This document shows positions 29,329-36,544 of a DNA stretch of 60,600 nucleotides, one piece after another. Source of the stretch: a virus; IMG/VR virus record IMGVR_UViG_3300024428_000003, positions 1 to 60,600 of that record. One strand, 5' to 3'. The stretch's first letter is position 1, and every line of letters starts with the position of its first letter. Under the pieces are notes generated by a model. The model made no database searches, was not told where the DNA came from, and worked only from the letters and a program-made list of their open reading frames with translations. The position numbers were made by a program, and so were the translations under genes.

Positions 29329-29883
29329 TTATAGTGTTTTTAATTCTGCCTCTATCTCTTTAGATAAAGAATACTTAGCTTTTATAGCTTCAATTTTACC
29401 ACCTGCTTTTACATAGTCGATCGCTTTATTATACGCTGGATCTTTTTTAGAGGTTAAGGTTTCTTTGTTTTTAGCTGCGGAAGCTTTTCCGTGTGAATTT
29501 GTAGCATCACTGTCTGCTGTATCGTCAATTAAAAATAAATTACCGAGAGCATACTTTTTGCCATAACTAGAAGCGCTCCCAAACTTTTGAGGCATTTGCA
29601 TACCTTTTTGTTGAAGATCAATACCAACAATAGCTTTAGCGTGTATAGCAAGATCTGCATCGCCGTCACTTATTGTAGCTGTTGATTCCAATATAGGGAA
29701 TGGGTCGCTAGCAATTAACTTTTCATTAATTGTAACAGTTACTCCTAACTCTAATAGATAGGGTTTTGTTGCTTCTAGGATGTCTTCGGCTGATCTGAAG
29801 TTGTACTTGCCGAAGGAGTTAAATCTAGATTTTTTAGATTTAAACTTTGTCTGGATCGTTGCCAGTTTTTTATTTAAGGTCAT
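29329..29883 (-). CDS. ERF-family single-strand annealing protein
   Basis: YNFRSAEDILEATKPYL (about residues 27-43) and GSASSYGKKYALGNLFLIDD (about 101-120) are hallmarks of the ERF superfamily. It anneals complementary single strands during recombination and genome circularisation. The C-terminal part is a charged helical tail. It is paired with the exonuclease immediately downstream. Confidence 0.9.
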   Translation of the reverse strand: MTLNKKLATIQTKFKSKKSRFNSFGKYNFRSAEDILEATKPYLLELGVTVTINEKLIASDPFPILESTATISDGDADLAIHAKAIVGIDLQQKGMQMPQKFGSASSYGKKYALGNLFLIDDTADSDATNSHGKASAAKNKETLTSKKDPAYNKAIDYVKAGGKIEAIKAKYSLSKEIEAELKTL

Positions 29884-29944
29884 AAGGTTTTTGGTTTTCT
29901 TATTTATATAATTACGTATTTGTTCTATTTGTTAAGCACTTAAA

Positions 29945-30700
29945 CTAAAGATAATCAATCACTTGCGTTGCGTCAACGTTAGCGATAAGATAGTCAATAG
30001 CTTCTTTTTTTATCTGTGAAACAATCACTGTTGCGGTAGGAACTGTTAAGCCGATATGCGCAGCAATTTCTTTAGCGGACTTTTTATCGCAGTCTAAACC
30101 ATAGAACATTCTAACAACATCGTATTGCTTAGTTGTTAAGTGCTCTTGCATTAAACTTAATAAATAAGTATTTAAAAGATCTATATTATAGGGCTCAGAG
30201 TTGTCAGGAAATTGATAAGCATAATTATCTTCGTCTGCTGGACTCATATCATAGCTAGTGAATATACTGTTAAAGAATAATGAAACCATTTTATCGTCTT
30301 CAGGATTCTTACGTATTTCATTGAGCTTATGTTCGGGTATTTTAATATCACCCCGGTTAATATCTATTGCGCGTCTTATTGCTCCTTTAATTCTTTTACT
30401 TAAAAAAGACTTTAATGTTTTTTCAACATCAGGTGATTCATCTATCATTAACCAATCTATTTTGTCTACAGCTTTAATTAAACCTGAGTTGCCTTCTTGT
30501 ATTAAATCGTTAATGCTTAGTACACCAGAAGCTTGTTGAGTAGTAGAAAATTTTCTAGCTAAGTTCTCTACAAGTGGCATAAACTTTACTATAAGTTCAT
30601 TTCTAGTATATTCGTCATAAAACTTTCCCTCTAGATTACATATAGAAGTTTTTAGATCTTCTTTGTATCTTATATAATTTTGTATGTTATATTTTTTCAT
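29945..30700 (-). CDS. Phage-encoded sigma-70 family sigma factor (251 aa)
   Basis: Region 2 is visible as LIVKFMPLVENLARKFS and LSINDLIQEGNSGLIKAVDK. A C-terminal region 4 helix-turn-helix is visible at SAKEIAAHIGLTVPTATVIV. It should redirect host RNA polymerase to phage promoters. It is itself preceded by one of the ten 36-bp promoter elements, whose -10-like box ends only 4 bases before the ATG. That implies a leaderless or near-leaderless mRNA and possible positive feedback. No phage RNA polymerase is seen, so sigma-switching is the likely control strategy. Confidence 0.9.
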   Translation of the reverse strand: MKKYNIQNYIRYKEDLKTSICNLEGKFYDEYTRNELIVKFMPLVENLARKFSTTQQASGVLSINDLIQEGNSGLIKAVDKIDWLMIDESPDVEKTLKSFLSKRIKGAIRRAIDINRGDIKIPEHKLNEIRKNPEDDKMVSLFFNSIFTSYDMSPADEDNYAYQFPDNSEPYNIDLLNTYLLSLMQEHLTTKQYDVVRMFYGLDCDKKSAKEIAAHIGLTVPTATVIVSQIKKEAIDYLIANVDATQVIDYL

Positions 30701-30704
30701 CGTT

Positions 30705-30740
30705 TATATTATCAATACTCATTCGTATTACGTTTGCAAA
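30705..30740 (-). promoter_or_regulatory. Phage promoter, copy a (sigma gene)
   Basis: On the minus strand: TTTGCAAACGTAATACG, 10-bp spacer, GATAATATA. The -10-like box ends 4 bases before the sigma-factor ATG. Confidence 0.85.
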
Positions 30741-31361
30741 TTACAATTGCTGGTTAAGTAATTCTTTTTCTTTTTTAAGTTCATTACTCATATTGCGGTA
30801 TATAGTCCTTGTTGAACATTTTAAAGCTTTAGCGACTTTAGTAATAGTTATATTTTCGTTTTCGTCATTAATTAGAAGCATGGCATCGTATATTTCGCTT
30901 TCAGATATTTTAGACCTACCAACTAGTTTACCAACTATAGATAGCTTTTGTCGCATATCTAAACCTGTGAAGTCTTTAAATATAACTTTACGTAGTTTAT
31001 TAGGAGGTGGTCTTTCAAGATCCATTAAAGATACATCATAAACCATGCTTTGTAGCAATTGTTCAGAAACCTTGAATGTCACAAAACCCGCTCGCTTATT
31101 ACATACATGCTCAGCAATAGAATTAAAGCTTTCTTGATCCAATTGAGGATTAAGATACCATAACACATACAAATGCCATTTAAGGCTTCTATATGTGGTT
31201 ATTTTAGCACGAGAGTTAAACAGTGTATAGCATTGATGTGTTCCGTCCTTATAGAACCAACCCCAATCAAATGTTTCCGTGGGTTTATCGGTTATAGGAT
31301 TTCTACGATATATTATACGATGCTTATCTAGGTATGTGGTATTTCGGTCGTATTGTGACAT
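30741..31361 (-). CDS. Helix-turn-helix DNA-binding protein, candidate transcription regulator (206 aa)
   Basis: The C-terminus carries a clear helix-turn-helix (ITKVAKALKCSTRTIYRNMS, about residues 174-193). The N-terminal 165 residues have no family I recognise and are rich in aromatic residues. It lies directly upstream of the sigma gene, whose promoter starts at its stop codon. Together they form a regulatory pair. It is a good candidate for the factor that binds the palindromic part of the ten phage promoters; that link is inference. Its own upstream has only a degenerate version of the element, which suggests earlier expression. Confidence 0.7.
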   Translation of the reverse strand: MSQYDRNTTYLDKHRIIYRRNPITDKPTETFDWGWFYKDGTHQCYTLFNSRAKITTYRSLKWHLYVLWYLNPQLDQESFNSIAEHVCNKRAGFVTFKVSEQLLQSMVYDVSLMDLERPPPNKLRKVIFKDFTGLDMRQKLSIVGKLVGRSKISESEIYDAMLLINDENENITITKVAKALKCSTRTIYRNMSNELKKEKELLNQQL

Positions 31362-31400
31362 TAGGTTCTTACTATTAATTATATATTAGCTATCGTCGTA

Positions 31401-31622
31401 TTAGTAGATTAAAATCTTTAATCTTCTGTTGTACTTCTTTAAAAGCTTTGCTTTATTTTCTACATTACTGTATATAACAGTTATACCTTTATTGAATTGA
31501 AATTCACCTTTAAAGGAAGCGCTAACTATTTCATTGTGCAGGAAGGCTATCCTGTTTTCTAGAAACTTTACGTGCTTTGCTTTTCTTCTGTTCTTTTTGT
31601 ATCTTCGTATTAATGTTCGCAT
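31401..31622 (-). CDS. Small basic protein (73 aa)
   Basis: A Lys/Arg-rich N-terminus (MRTLIRRYKKNRRKAKHVKF) is followed by a helical, then beta, segment. It overlaps the upstream gene by 13 bases on the same strand. Could bind nucleic acid; no family recognised. Confidence 0.5.
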   Translation of the reverse strand: MRTLIRRYKKNRRKAKHVKFLENRIAFLHNEIVSASFKGEFQFNKGITVIYSNVENKAKLLKKYNRRLKILIY

Positions 31623-32104
31623 AATTCGTTGATGTTATGTGGTCGTATAATTTTTTGCTCATCTTTGTTTTTTACTGTGTGTTTTTCGTTTTCGTAATAA
31701 TTCCAATACCCCAACACACTGTTGCCCAATACTTTATATTGATCGGGCATACATTGCGGTGGTTGCTTAAATTCGTCGTTAGATATATTATTAGGTAATG
31801 TGTATAGCAATTCACGGCATTTAGTTATTGTTAAGTGGTGTTTGCCATAGCGCCTAGTATATTCTTGACCTAAGGCTAGCATGTGCTCGTAAGCCCACAT
31901 ATACGCTTCAGCGGATGATCTTACCCATATAGCTGAAGGGTGATTTTTATGCGTAGCTTTGTAGGGTATATCAATGGTTGAACCAAGCTCGTGATGCGCA
32001 GTACATAATAACTGTGCGGTTTCTAGGATCATTTTAACAACGTGCTTGTTGTATTGATATTGCGCTGCTTTCTTAGGGTCATGAGACAAATAAAAGATAT
32101 TCAT
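31610..32104 (-). CDS. Conserved phage protein of unknown function (164 aa)
   Basis: Begins MNIFYLSHDPKKAAQYQYNK, then HVVKMILETAQLLCTAHHEL and a YKATHKNHPSAIWVRSS segment. I recognise this conserved His/Lys-rich pattern in many phages, where it is annotated only as hypothetical. The clustered conserved histidines suggest an enzyme or metal site. Its C-terminal end overlaps the next gene by 13 bases. It belongs to the small-gene operon transcribed from copy b and its neighbours. Confidence 0.65.
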   Translation of the reverse strand: MNIFYLSHDPKKAAQYQYNKHVVKMILETAQLLCTAHHELGSTIDIPYKATHKNHPSAIWVRSSAEAYMWAYEHMLALGQEYTRRYGKHHLTITKCRELLYTLPNNISNDEFKQPPQCMPDQYKVLGNSVLGYWNYYENEKHTVKNKDEQKIIRPHNINELCEH

Positions 32105-32105
32105 A

Positions 32106-32396
32106 TTAAAGTTTATTAAGTTTGTTTTCTAAGATTTTTAATTTGTTATGTACTATAGCCGCTTTTTCGTATTGTTCATTCTGTTCATAAGATGACAATA
32201 GCGTCATAAGCCTAGCTATCTCGGCGAGTATTAACTCTTCTTCACTAACTAGTTTCGCGTTACCAAAGCCGTCTTGTTGCAAATTATTTAGGTCTGTAGT
32301 AAACTGCTGATCCCATTCTTTTTGCTTTTCAATTAAGCCATCTAATACTAATTTAGCAACGCGGACTGCTAGTTTTTCTAATTGTTCATCTGTCAT
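32106..32396 (-). CDS. Helical protein with UVR-like C-terminal motif (96 aa)
   Basis: The last 35 or so residues (LLSSYEQNEQYEKAAIVHNK and following LKILENKL) resemble the UVR helical hairpin of UvrB/UvrC and ClpC, a protein-interaction motif. The N-terminal part is another helix pair. It touches the KTSC gene at a shared base (32396). Confidence 0.6.
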   Translation of the reverse strand: MTDEQLEKLAVRVAKLVLDGLIEKQKEWDQQFTTDLNNLQQDGFGNAKLVSEEELILAEIARLMTLLSSYEQNEQYEKAAIVHNKLKILENKLNKL

Positions 32397-32623
32397 TATA
32401 GATCTATTCTCTCTGCTTTGAAGTTTTTAAATATAAACTTGTTTAGGAATTTACCTTTAGATGAAGATTCAAATAAACCACGCCAGTAAAAAATTGGTAC
32501 ATCGTGGTATTTATATATACTATCATTGTTAAAGTACACTAACATAGTGCTTTCGTTGTTGTTGTATTCTGCACTATATATAGCGCTAGAATCAACCATT
32601 ACTGATTCAAGAGTGTTTGTCAT
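32396..32623 (-). CDS. KTSC-domain protein (75 aa)
   Basis: The VDSSAIYSAEY start, YKYHDVP in the middle and SSKGKFLNKFI near the end match the KTSC domain, a small beta domain of unknown function common in phages. The start is preceded at 16 bases by promoter copy b, so this is the first gene of a transcription unit. Confidence 0.85.
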   Translation of the reverse strand: MTNTLESVMVDSSAIYSAEYNNNESTMLVYFNNDSIYKYHDVPIFYWRGLFESSSKGKFLNKFIFKNFKAERIDL

Positions 32624-32638
32624 ATTATTATTGTTTAT

Positions 32639-32674
32639 TATATTATCAATTGTTCTACGTATTACGTTTGCAAA
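32639..32674 (-). promoter_or_regulatory. Phage promoter, copy b
   Basis: Minus strand: TTTGCAAACGTAATACG, 10-bp spacer, GATAATATA. It lies 15 bases before the KTSC gene start. Confidence 0.85.
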
Positions 32675-33280
32675 TTAATGAAATACTAATCCCACTCTGT
32701 TAGTGGAATTGAACCATCTTGTGGCGTAGAGGTCCACAGATGAAGCATCAGTATAGCCAGCAGATACAAGATCGCTATGACTAGAAAATATTTTGGTATG
32801 TCTGTGTTTTCTTTCATTTATTAAATGTTTTTGTTTACCCGAGTCACTAAATATAATGTCATAATTACTTGGCAATGAAGACTTTAGCATCATATCGATC
32901 ATATTGGTATAACTGTAAAACCGTACGTTCGGATTGTGTATAGCAATCTCTATCCACTTCTTTAGATATTTGGGCGAGTAATAATCACCGCTATCGTGGA
33001 CTCTTACATAATCAGGTTTCTTCTTACGTATTTCAGCGTTCATAGCTTCGACAAAGTCGTCAGTCTTTGTTAACTGATAACGCTTTTCAAACGCCGGTTT
33101 TACGTTAGACCAGATGTAGGCTCCTTTCTTGGCATAACAGAATTTAACACAACTGTCAGCCATGGGGCACGTCAGTTTCCCGCTAGCAGATTTGTAGGCA
33201 GGAATACCGAAGTTGAAAACCCGAAGCCCGAGTTCTTTTGATGTCTTTTTTAATTTAGAGTTTTGAGTAAGTAAATTCAT
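32675..33280 (-). CDS. GP88-like phage protein with cysteine cluster (201 aa)
   Basis: The N-terminus LLTQNSKLKKTSKELGLRVFNFGIPA is followed by TCPMADSCVKFCYAKKGAY, a C-x5-C-x3-C cluster near residues 38-48. This pattern is known from the phage 'gene product 88' family and from Fe-S cluster proteins. The function of that family is not established. The middle has HDSGDYYSPKYLKKW (about 95-109). Its 3' end abuts promoter copy b. Confidence 0.75.
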   Translation of the reverse strand: MNLLTQNSKLKKTSKELGLRVFNFGIPAYKSASGKLTCPMADSCVKFCYAKKGAYIWSNVKPAFEKRYQLTKTDDFVEAMNAEIRKKKPDYVRVHDSGDYYSPKYLKKWIEIAIHNPNVRFYSYTNMIDMMLKSSLPSNYDIIFSDSGKQKHLINERKHRHTKIFSSHSDLVSAGYTDASSVDLYATRWFNSTNRVGLVFH

Positions 33281-33282
33281 AG

Positions 33283-33555
33283 TTAATCTAGTAATATCAT
33301 ATAAGCTTCAGTGTTGTTCTTGCGAAACCACGTTAACGCTTTATGAAAGTCATTAATCATTTTTTGGTTTACCGTTTTAGGTGCCATTTCAAATACTCTC
33401 TGGCTACCGATAATAAAATCGTATATCGATAGCTCAAGAGCATTCAAGGGATAACTTGCGTTACTAAATGGATTGGTTACTTCCTCACCTTTATCATATA
33501 TCATACCTTTAAACCATTTAGGTATTTTTTGTTCTTTAATCTTCGTCATCGCCAT
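33283..33555 (-). CDS. Conserved hypothetical protein (90 aa)
   Basis: The sequence PKWFKGMIYDKGEEVTNPFS, with later LELSIYDFIIGSQR, is a small globular pattern seen repeatedly in phages. It overlaps the upstream gene by 20 bases. The start may be the second Met (33549). Function unknown. Confidence 0.6.
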   Translation of the reverse strand: MAMTKIKEQKIPKWFKGMIYDKGEEVTNPFSNASYPLNALELSIYDFIIGSQRVFEMAPKTVNQKMINDFHKALTWFRKNNTEAYMILLD

Positions 33556-33892
33556 CTATTTTGAATAAGTCTTCAATTTCACTGCAAATGTTTTCTTCAA
33601 GATCATCTGTGTAGTTGAATTCTATGTTAGACACCTCTATTCTGTTATCGTAGTTTAATTCAAAGTCAATATCGTAGTTGTCGGCATTATCGAATTGATA
33701 ACCTCGTATGCCTTCACATACGGCCTCACGTATTTGATCTCGTATTTCTACAGATATTACAGGTTTGTTTACATCAGCGAGCTGTACTTTAGCTTCTTGT
33801 AATTGCTTAGCAAGTGCTGTTTGATCGGTTTCAAATTGTGTTAACGCGGCGGTTAACTCTTTTACTTTTAATTCTAATTGTTCTTTAGTCAT
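33536..33892 (-). CDS. Acidic protein with N-terminal coiled coil (118 aa)
   Basis: Residues 1-35 form a coiled coil (KEQLELKVKELTAALTQFET). The rest is very acidic and ends IEDLFKIDGDDED. It may mimic DNA or interact with a basic partner, but there is no direct evidence. It is part of the minus-strand small-gene operon. Confidence 0.55.
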   Translation of the reverse strand: MTKEQLELKVKELTAALTQFETDQTALAKQLQEAKVQLADVNKPVISVEIRDQIREAVCEGIRGYQFDNADNYDIDFELNYDNRIEVSNIEFNYTDDLEENICSEIEDLFKIDGDDED

Positions 33893-33903
33893 TGGTATAT
33901 ATA

Positions 33904-34116
33904 TTAATTATTAGTTTCTATTATTGTAGCGATATGATTCCATACTTCACGCTCACGCAAAGTTGCAGTGTATAGCGAATACATTTGCTCGCGATCAAGA
34001 CCACCATACAATTCATTCTTTATATCGCTTTTTAATTTATCGATATCGAAATCAAGCATAGTGATCTTAGCGAAAGCTTTGTTGCTTGCACGTTCTTGTA
34101 GTTCAGCACTACTCAT
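33904..34116 (-). CDS. Small helical protein (70 aa)
   Basis: Helical by composition (MSSAELQERASNKAFAKITM, then FDIDKLKSDIKNEL). It overlaps the upstream gene by 8 bases, indicating translational coupling. No family recognised. Confidence 0.55.
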   Translation of the reverse strand: MSSAELQERASNKAFAKITMLDFDIDKLKSDIKNELYGGLDREQMYSLYTATLREREVWNHIATIIETNN

Positions 34117-34360
34117 TGTTTATAGGTGTTAAAATATTCTCACCGTATTTAAAATCCCAAGCGGAAACTTTATAGAATTCTAGATGGGTGAATGTATATA
34201 GTGAGCTAACGTCACTAATTTTTAATTCACTATAAAATTGTGTGCTTGAAAGTGCATCAACTATAGAGTCAATAGAAGCTTTGTATTTTTCGTTTTCAGA
34301 GGAATGTAATGCCTCTTTGATCTCGGGCTTTAGCCTTTCATAAATGGTTAATCTACTCAT
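34109..34360 (-). CDS. Small protein, first gene after promoter c (83 aa)
   Basis: No known motif; mixed helical and aromatic composition. Its start lies 21 bases downstream of the -10-like box of promoter copy c. It is coupled to the next gene by an 8-base overlap. Confidence 0.55.
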   Translation of the reverse strand: MSRLTIYERLKPEIKEALHSSENEKYKASIDSIVDALSSTQFYSELKISDVSSLYTFTHLEFYKVSAWDFKYGENILTPINNE

Positions 34361-34381
34361 AATTATTTATTTTTAGTTTAT

Positions 34382-34417
34382 TATATTATCGTTACTCTGT
34401 CGTATTTTGTTTGCAAA
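34382..34417 (-). promoter_or_regulatory. Phage promoter, copy c
   Basis: Minus strand: TTTGCAAACAAAATACG, 10-bp spacer, GATAATATA. It overlaps the 3' end of the upstream 69-aa gene. Confidence 0.85.
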
Positions 34418-34601
34418 TATCTTGTACGTTCTCTAAGGCTAGCTTGTAACCGAAGTTCATCGCCATTTGCATTAATAGTATATCCATAGATCCCTGATTC
34501 GCTTTAGCAAATGATTCTAGGTATTCTCTGTTTGCTGGTGTAGCGACGATTCCTCGATCCAGCATTTTCATTTCTTGGTCAATATAGTTTTGTATATCCA
34601 T
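34392..34601 (-). CDS. Small helical protein (69 aa)
   Basis: MDIQNYIDQEMKMLDRGIVA, then a helical segment, ending with two cysteines (C64 within DICKQN). Its last codons overlap promoter copy c. Separated by 1 base from the upstream 188-aa gene. No family recognised. Confidence 0.5.
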   Translation of the reverse strand: MDIQNYIDQEMKMLDRGIVATPANREYLESFAKANQGSMDILLMQMAMNFGYKLALENVQDICKQNTTE

Positions 34602-34602
34602 G

Positions 34603-35169
34603 TTATATAAAGTTATTTAAGTTTACTACTTCATGCTCGTACACATTATTGTTTTTTCCGTGAGCATAAGGTAATCTCCACTTTTCAATTATTTCAGGGT
34701 ACAATAATTTAGTGATCATGCGGAATTCGAAATCATCAGCGTATAGCATTTCACCGTTTTTATAGTCAGTCATTTCAGTGGTAGCCTTGTCTACTACTTC
34801 AAATTTTTGTTTCCAACACTTTAATAATTGAGATTTAGTTAATGACTTAAGACCAGGGTATTGACTAGTGATCATGTGGTAGTCTTCAATTTCTTTAATC
34901 GTATCGGAACAAAACACACTGAAGTTATCTACTCCAAATAGTTTGCCGTATAGTTCTTTAAATCCATCATACTTACAACGCTTACCGTCTACATAAAAAT
35001 CTAACTCAGTGTCGTTAATATCATGGTGATAAACTGCTTCACTAATGTGATCAAACTTACTAACTACACTATATAAGCTAGCTTTCACTGTGAACATTCC
35101 TTTATCTACTTCATAGTAGCCATTGACGTTGAACCCGATCTCTTCACCGGTCTTTTTAATTTTACTCAT
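34603..35169 (-). CDS. Hypothetical protein downstream of the structured RNA (188 aa)
   Basis: An aromatic, charged protein without a family I recognise (HHDINDTELDFYVDGKRCKY is its most distinctive stretch). It starts 22 bases after the 3' end of the tmRNA-like element and should be co-transcribed with it from promoter copy d. The RNA would be released by processing. Confidence 0.55.
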   Translation of the reverse strand: MSKIKKTGEEIGFNVNGYYEVDKGMFTVKASLYSVVSKFDHISEAVYHHDINDTELDFYVDGKRCKYDGFKELYGKLFGVDNFSVFCSDTIKEIEDYHMITSQYPGLKSLTKSQLLKCWKQKFEVVDKATTEMTDYKNGEMLYADDFEFRMITKLLYPEIIEKWRLPYAHGKNNNVYEHEVVNLNNFI

Positions 35170-35190
35170 ATCTATTTAATTTAAATTTAG

Positions 35191-35269
35191 TGGAAGTGGA
35201 CAGAATCGAACTGTCTTCCGTAGTAATTCCTTTGCAGGCTTTTTACTACGTCAAAACCATATCACCCCC
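35191..35269 (-). ncRNA. tmRNA-like tRNA-like domain lacking an mRNA-like domain (79 nt)
   Basis: Read 35269 to 35191 on the minus strand. It has a 7-bp acceptor stem (GGGGGTG with CACTTCC) containing a G3-U70-type wobble at the third pair, the alanine identity signal of tmRNA. The D-loop text ATATGGTTTTGACG fits the tmRNA 5' consensus and has no D-stem. An 8-bp perfect stem (CGTAGTAA with TTACTACG) follows in the position of helix P2, capped by a short loop. The T-arm is GACAG-TTCGATT-CTGTC, and the discriminator is A, with CCA not encoded. There is no 5-bp/7-nt anticodon arm. A normal tmRNA would insert about 280 nt with a tag frame in the P2 loop; here the loop is 16 nt. Family assignment by eye only. 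Confidence 0.5.
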
Positions 35270-35660
35270 GTGTGCTACAAGCTAGGGTAATAACTATTGA
35301 GTGTTTTTAGATTCCTGAGTTCATAACGATCCCTCACCAGTTCACTTGCATTATCACTCGCATTACTACTCGATACTAACTTGTAGTTATTTGTAACTAG
35401 TGAGGATTCGAACCTCATACCCGTCGGTAGTCATAGTCATTGTAGGCTCGTGAAAACGTTTACCTACTTCAGTACTAAACCTAACCTAGTCGCCTCTAGC
35501 TATTCACTTATGTATTAAAGAGTTGCGGGCTGTATACGGCCACCTTTAACCTAATTAAGCTACTCGTCTAGTTTGTTATTGAAAGCGTGATCGGCGTCTA
35601 ATACATTTTCGTCATTAGATATACCGGCCGGTCCACCGATGTTTGCTTCCTTATTACATA
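35270..35660 (-). other. Non-coding structured leader with tRNA-like fragments
   Basis: No credible gene in about 390 bases downstream of promoter d. A T-arm-like hairpin occurs at about 35399-35423 (TGAGG-TTCGAAT-CCTCA), and a short perfect hairpin TAGTTA-CAAA-TAACTA follows it. A D-arm-like string (TAGCTTAATTAGGTTAAAGG) lies at about 35543-35562. Another hairpin is GTAGG...CCTAC near 35441-35466. Near the 3' end TATTACCC can pair with GGGTGATA of the tmRNA-like element, an alternative fold. I could not assemble a full tRNA from these parts, so they may be decayed tRNAs or one larger RNA. An open frame without ATG also runs through the first 100 bases. Confidence 0.45.
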
Positions 35661-35696
35661 TATATTATCGATCGGTGATCGTAATACGTTTGCAAT
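35661..35696 (-). promoter_or_regulatory. Phage promoter, copy d (structured RNA)
   Basis: Minus strand: ATTGCAAACGTATTACG, 10-bp spacer, GATAATATA. It has no gene start within 400 bases downstream; instead it faces the structured RNA region. Confidence 0.85.
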
Positions 35697-35939
35697 TTAA
35701 CCTCTTTCTGTACCCATATAACCAGGTAGTTGTTCTAGAGGGTCTTCATAGTAGCCCTTCTTTATTTCGAACCACATTTTCTCGATTGCACGGAACATTA
35801 CTTCAGAGTGTATAGCATTATACTCGTCGCCATCTGCTTCGAAGTCCGCTAATTGCCAATCGATACTATCATACATTAATTCCATAGTGACGTCCGCTAC
35901 TCCTTCAGCGATCTCGTCTAGTTGTTTCATCTTGCTCAT
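35697..35939 (-). CDS. Small acidic protein (80 aa)
   Basis: Begins MSKMKQLDEIAEGVADVTME; acidic and helical. The start at 35939 gives a TAATG overlap with the upstream 35-aa gene, so it is preferred over the ATG at 35945. The stop abuts promoter copy d. No family recognised. Confidence 0.55.
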   Translation of the reverse strand: MSKMKQLDEIAEGVADVTMELMYDSIDWQLADFEADGDEYNAIHSEVMFRAIEKMWFEIKKGYYEDPLEQLPGYMGTERG

Positions 35940-36046
35940 TACCATTTGGTTTCTTTGGGCATAGGACCCATAAATTCATAAAATGCTTTGTGATACTTTG
36001 TTATCTTAGCTATCACTAAGTGACTAAATTTTCTTACTTTTTTCAT
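35939..36046 (-). CDS. Tiny basic protein (35 aa)
   Basis: MKKVRKFSHLVIAKITKYHK at the start, then a short aromatic tail. Coupled to the next gene by TAATG. It lies 1 base after the stop of the upstream gene. Real by packing, function unknown. Confidence 0.45.
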   Translation of the reverse strand: MKKVRKFSHLVIAKITKYHKAFYEFMGPMPKETKW

Positions 36047-36047
36047 A

Positions 36048-36323
36048 TTATTTACAGTTTTCTTCGTTAAAATCTATTAATCTTCTTATTCGATCGGCAT
36101 GATTGGTTATTAAATCTCTCACATAGTTATAACCATATTTACTCTTTGGCTTATACCAGTGCTTTCTTTGCCTATTTATTTGGTACATTAGCGGTTTTTT
36201 ATGGTAATAGTTATCTTGTTTGGTAGATACTCTTACGTAACCACTAGGGTATGTAGCGCCAATTCTTCCATCACTCAATTTAAAATGTAGAGCTCCATCT
36301 TTAGTTACTTTTATTAATTCCAT
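36048..36323 (-). CDS. Basic protein, possible nucleic-acid binding (91 aa)
   Basis: Basic and aromatic: GYVRVSTKQDNYYHKKPLMY followed by NRQRKHWYKPKSKYGYNYVR. It overlaps the upstream gene by 10 bases. Resembles small DNA-binding or homing-type fragments in composition, but I see no catalytic motif. Confidence 0.5.
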   Translation of the reverse strand: MELIKVTKDGALHFKLSDGRIGATYPSGYVRVSTKQDNYYHKKPLMYQINRQRKHWYKPKSKYGYNYVRDLITNHADRIRRLIDFNEENCK

Positions 36324-36544
36324 ATTGTAGTATTTTTAGTAAAATAATTTATATTAGGGTTTGCTCCTATACTTTTAGCGACATTTTGACGTAATTGCCA
36401 CTCTCGTTTGCGGTATTCCGGATCGGTACACCACTTACGCCACGCTTTTGACGTTGTATTAGGTTTATACTTCTTCTCGAATGCCTCAACTCGCTTTAGT
36501 TTCTCTGCGATCTTGTCGGCTGGGAAATCTTTAAACTCTGACAT
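36314..36544 (-). CDS. Small helical basic protein (76 aa)
   Basis: Helical and charged (KIAEKLKRVEAFEKKYKPNT, then WRKWCTDPEYRKREWQLRQN). It overlaps both neighbours by 10-14 bases. No family recognised. Confidence 0.5.
   Translation of the reverse strand: MSEFKDFPADKIAEKLKRVEAFEKKYKPNTTSKAWRKWCTDPEYRKREWQLRQNVAKSIGANPNINYFTKNTTIWN

Noticed and set aside
35398-35500. A complete tRNA ending in the TTCGAAT T-arm
   Set aside because: Acceptor strands can be paired (TAGCTAG with CTAGTTA), but the element would be about 110 nt, with no proper D- or anticodon arm and a C discriminator. Kept only as a tRNA-like fragment.
35191-35640. A circularly permuted two-piece tmRNA
   Set aside because: The tmRNA-like 5' strand and its matching 3' acceptor strand are 79 nt apart in normal order, so permutation is not needed. 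The upstream open text lacks a tag ending in small hydrophobic residues.
35270-35660. A group I intron in a tRNA gene
   Set aside because: Some text near 35430 recalls the conserved core, but no convincing P3/P7 pairing or flanking anticodon arm could be found.
35580-35690. A small protein in the leader (open text ending ADHAFNNKLDE)
   Set aside because: The frame is open for about 34 codons after a stop but has no ATG, GTG or TTG start in a suitable place.
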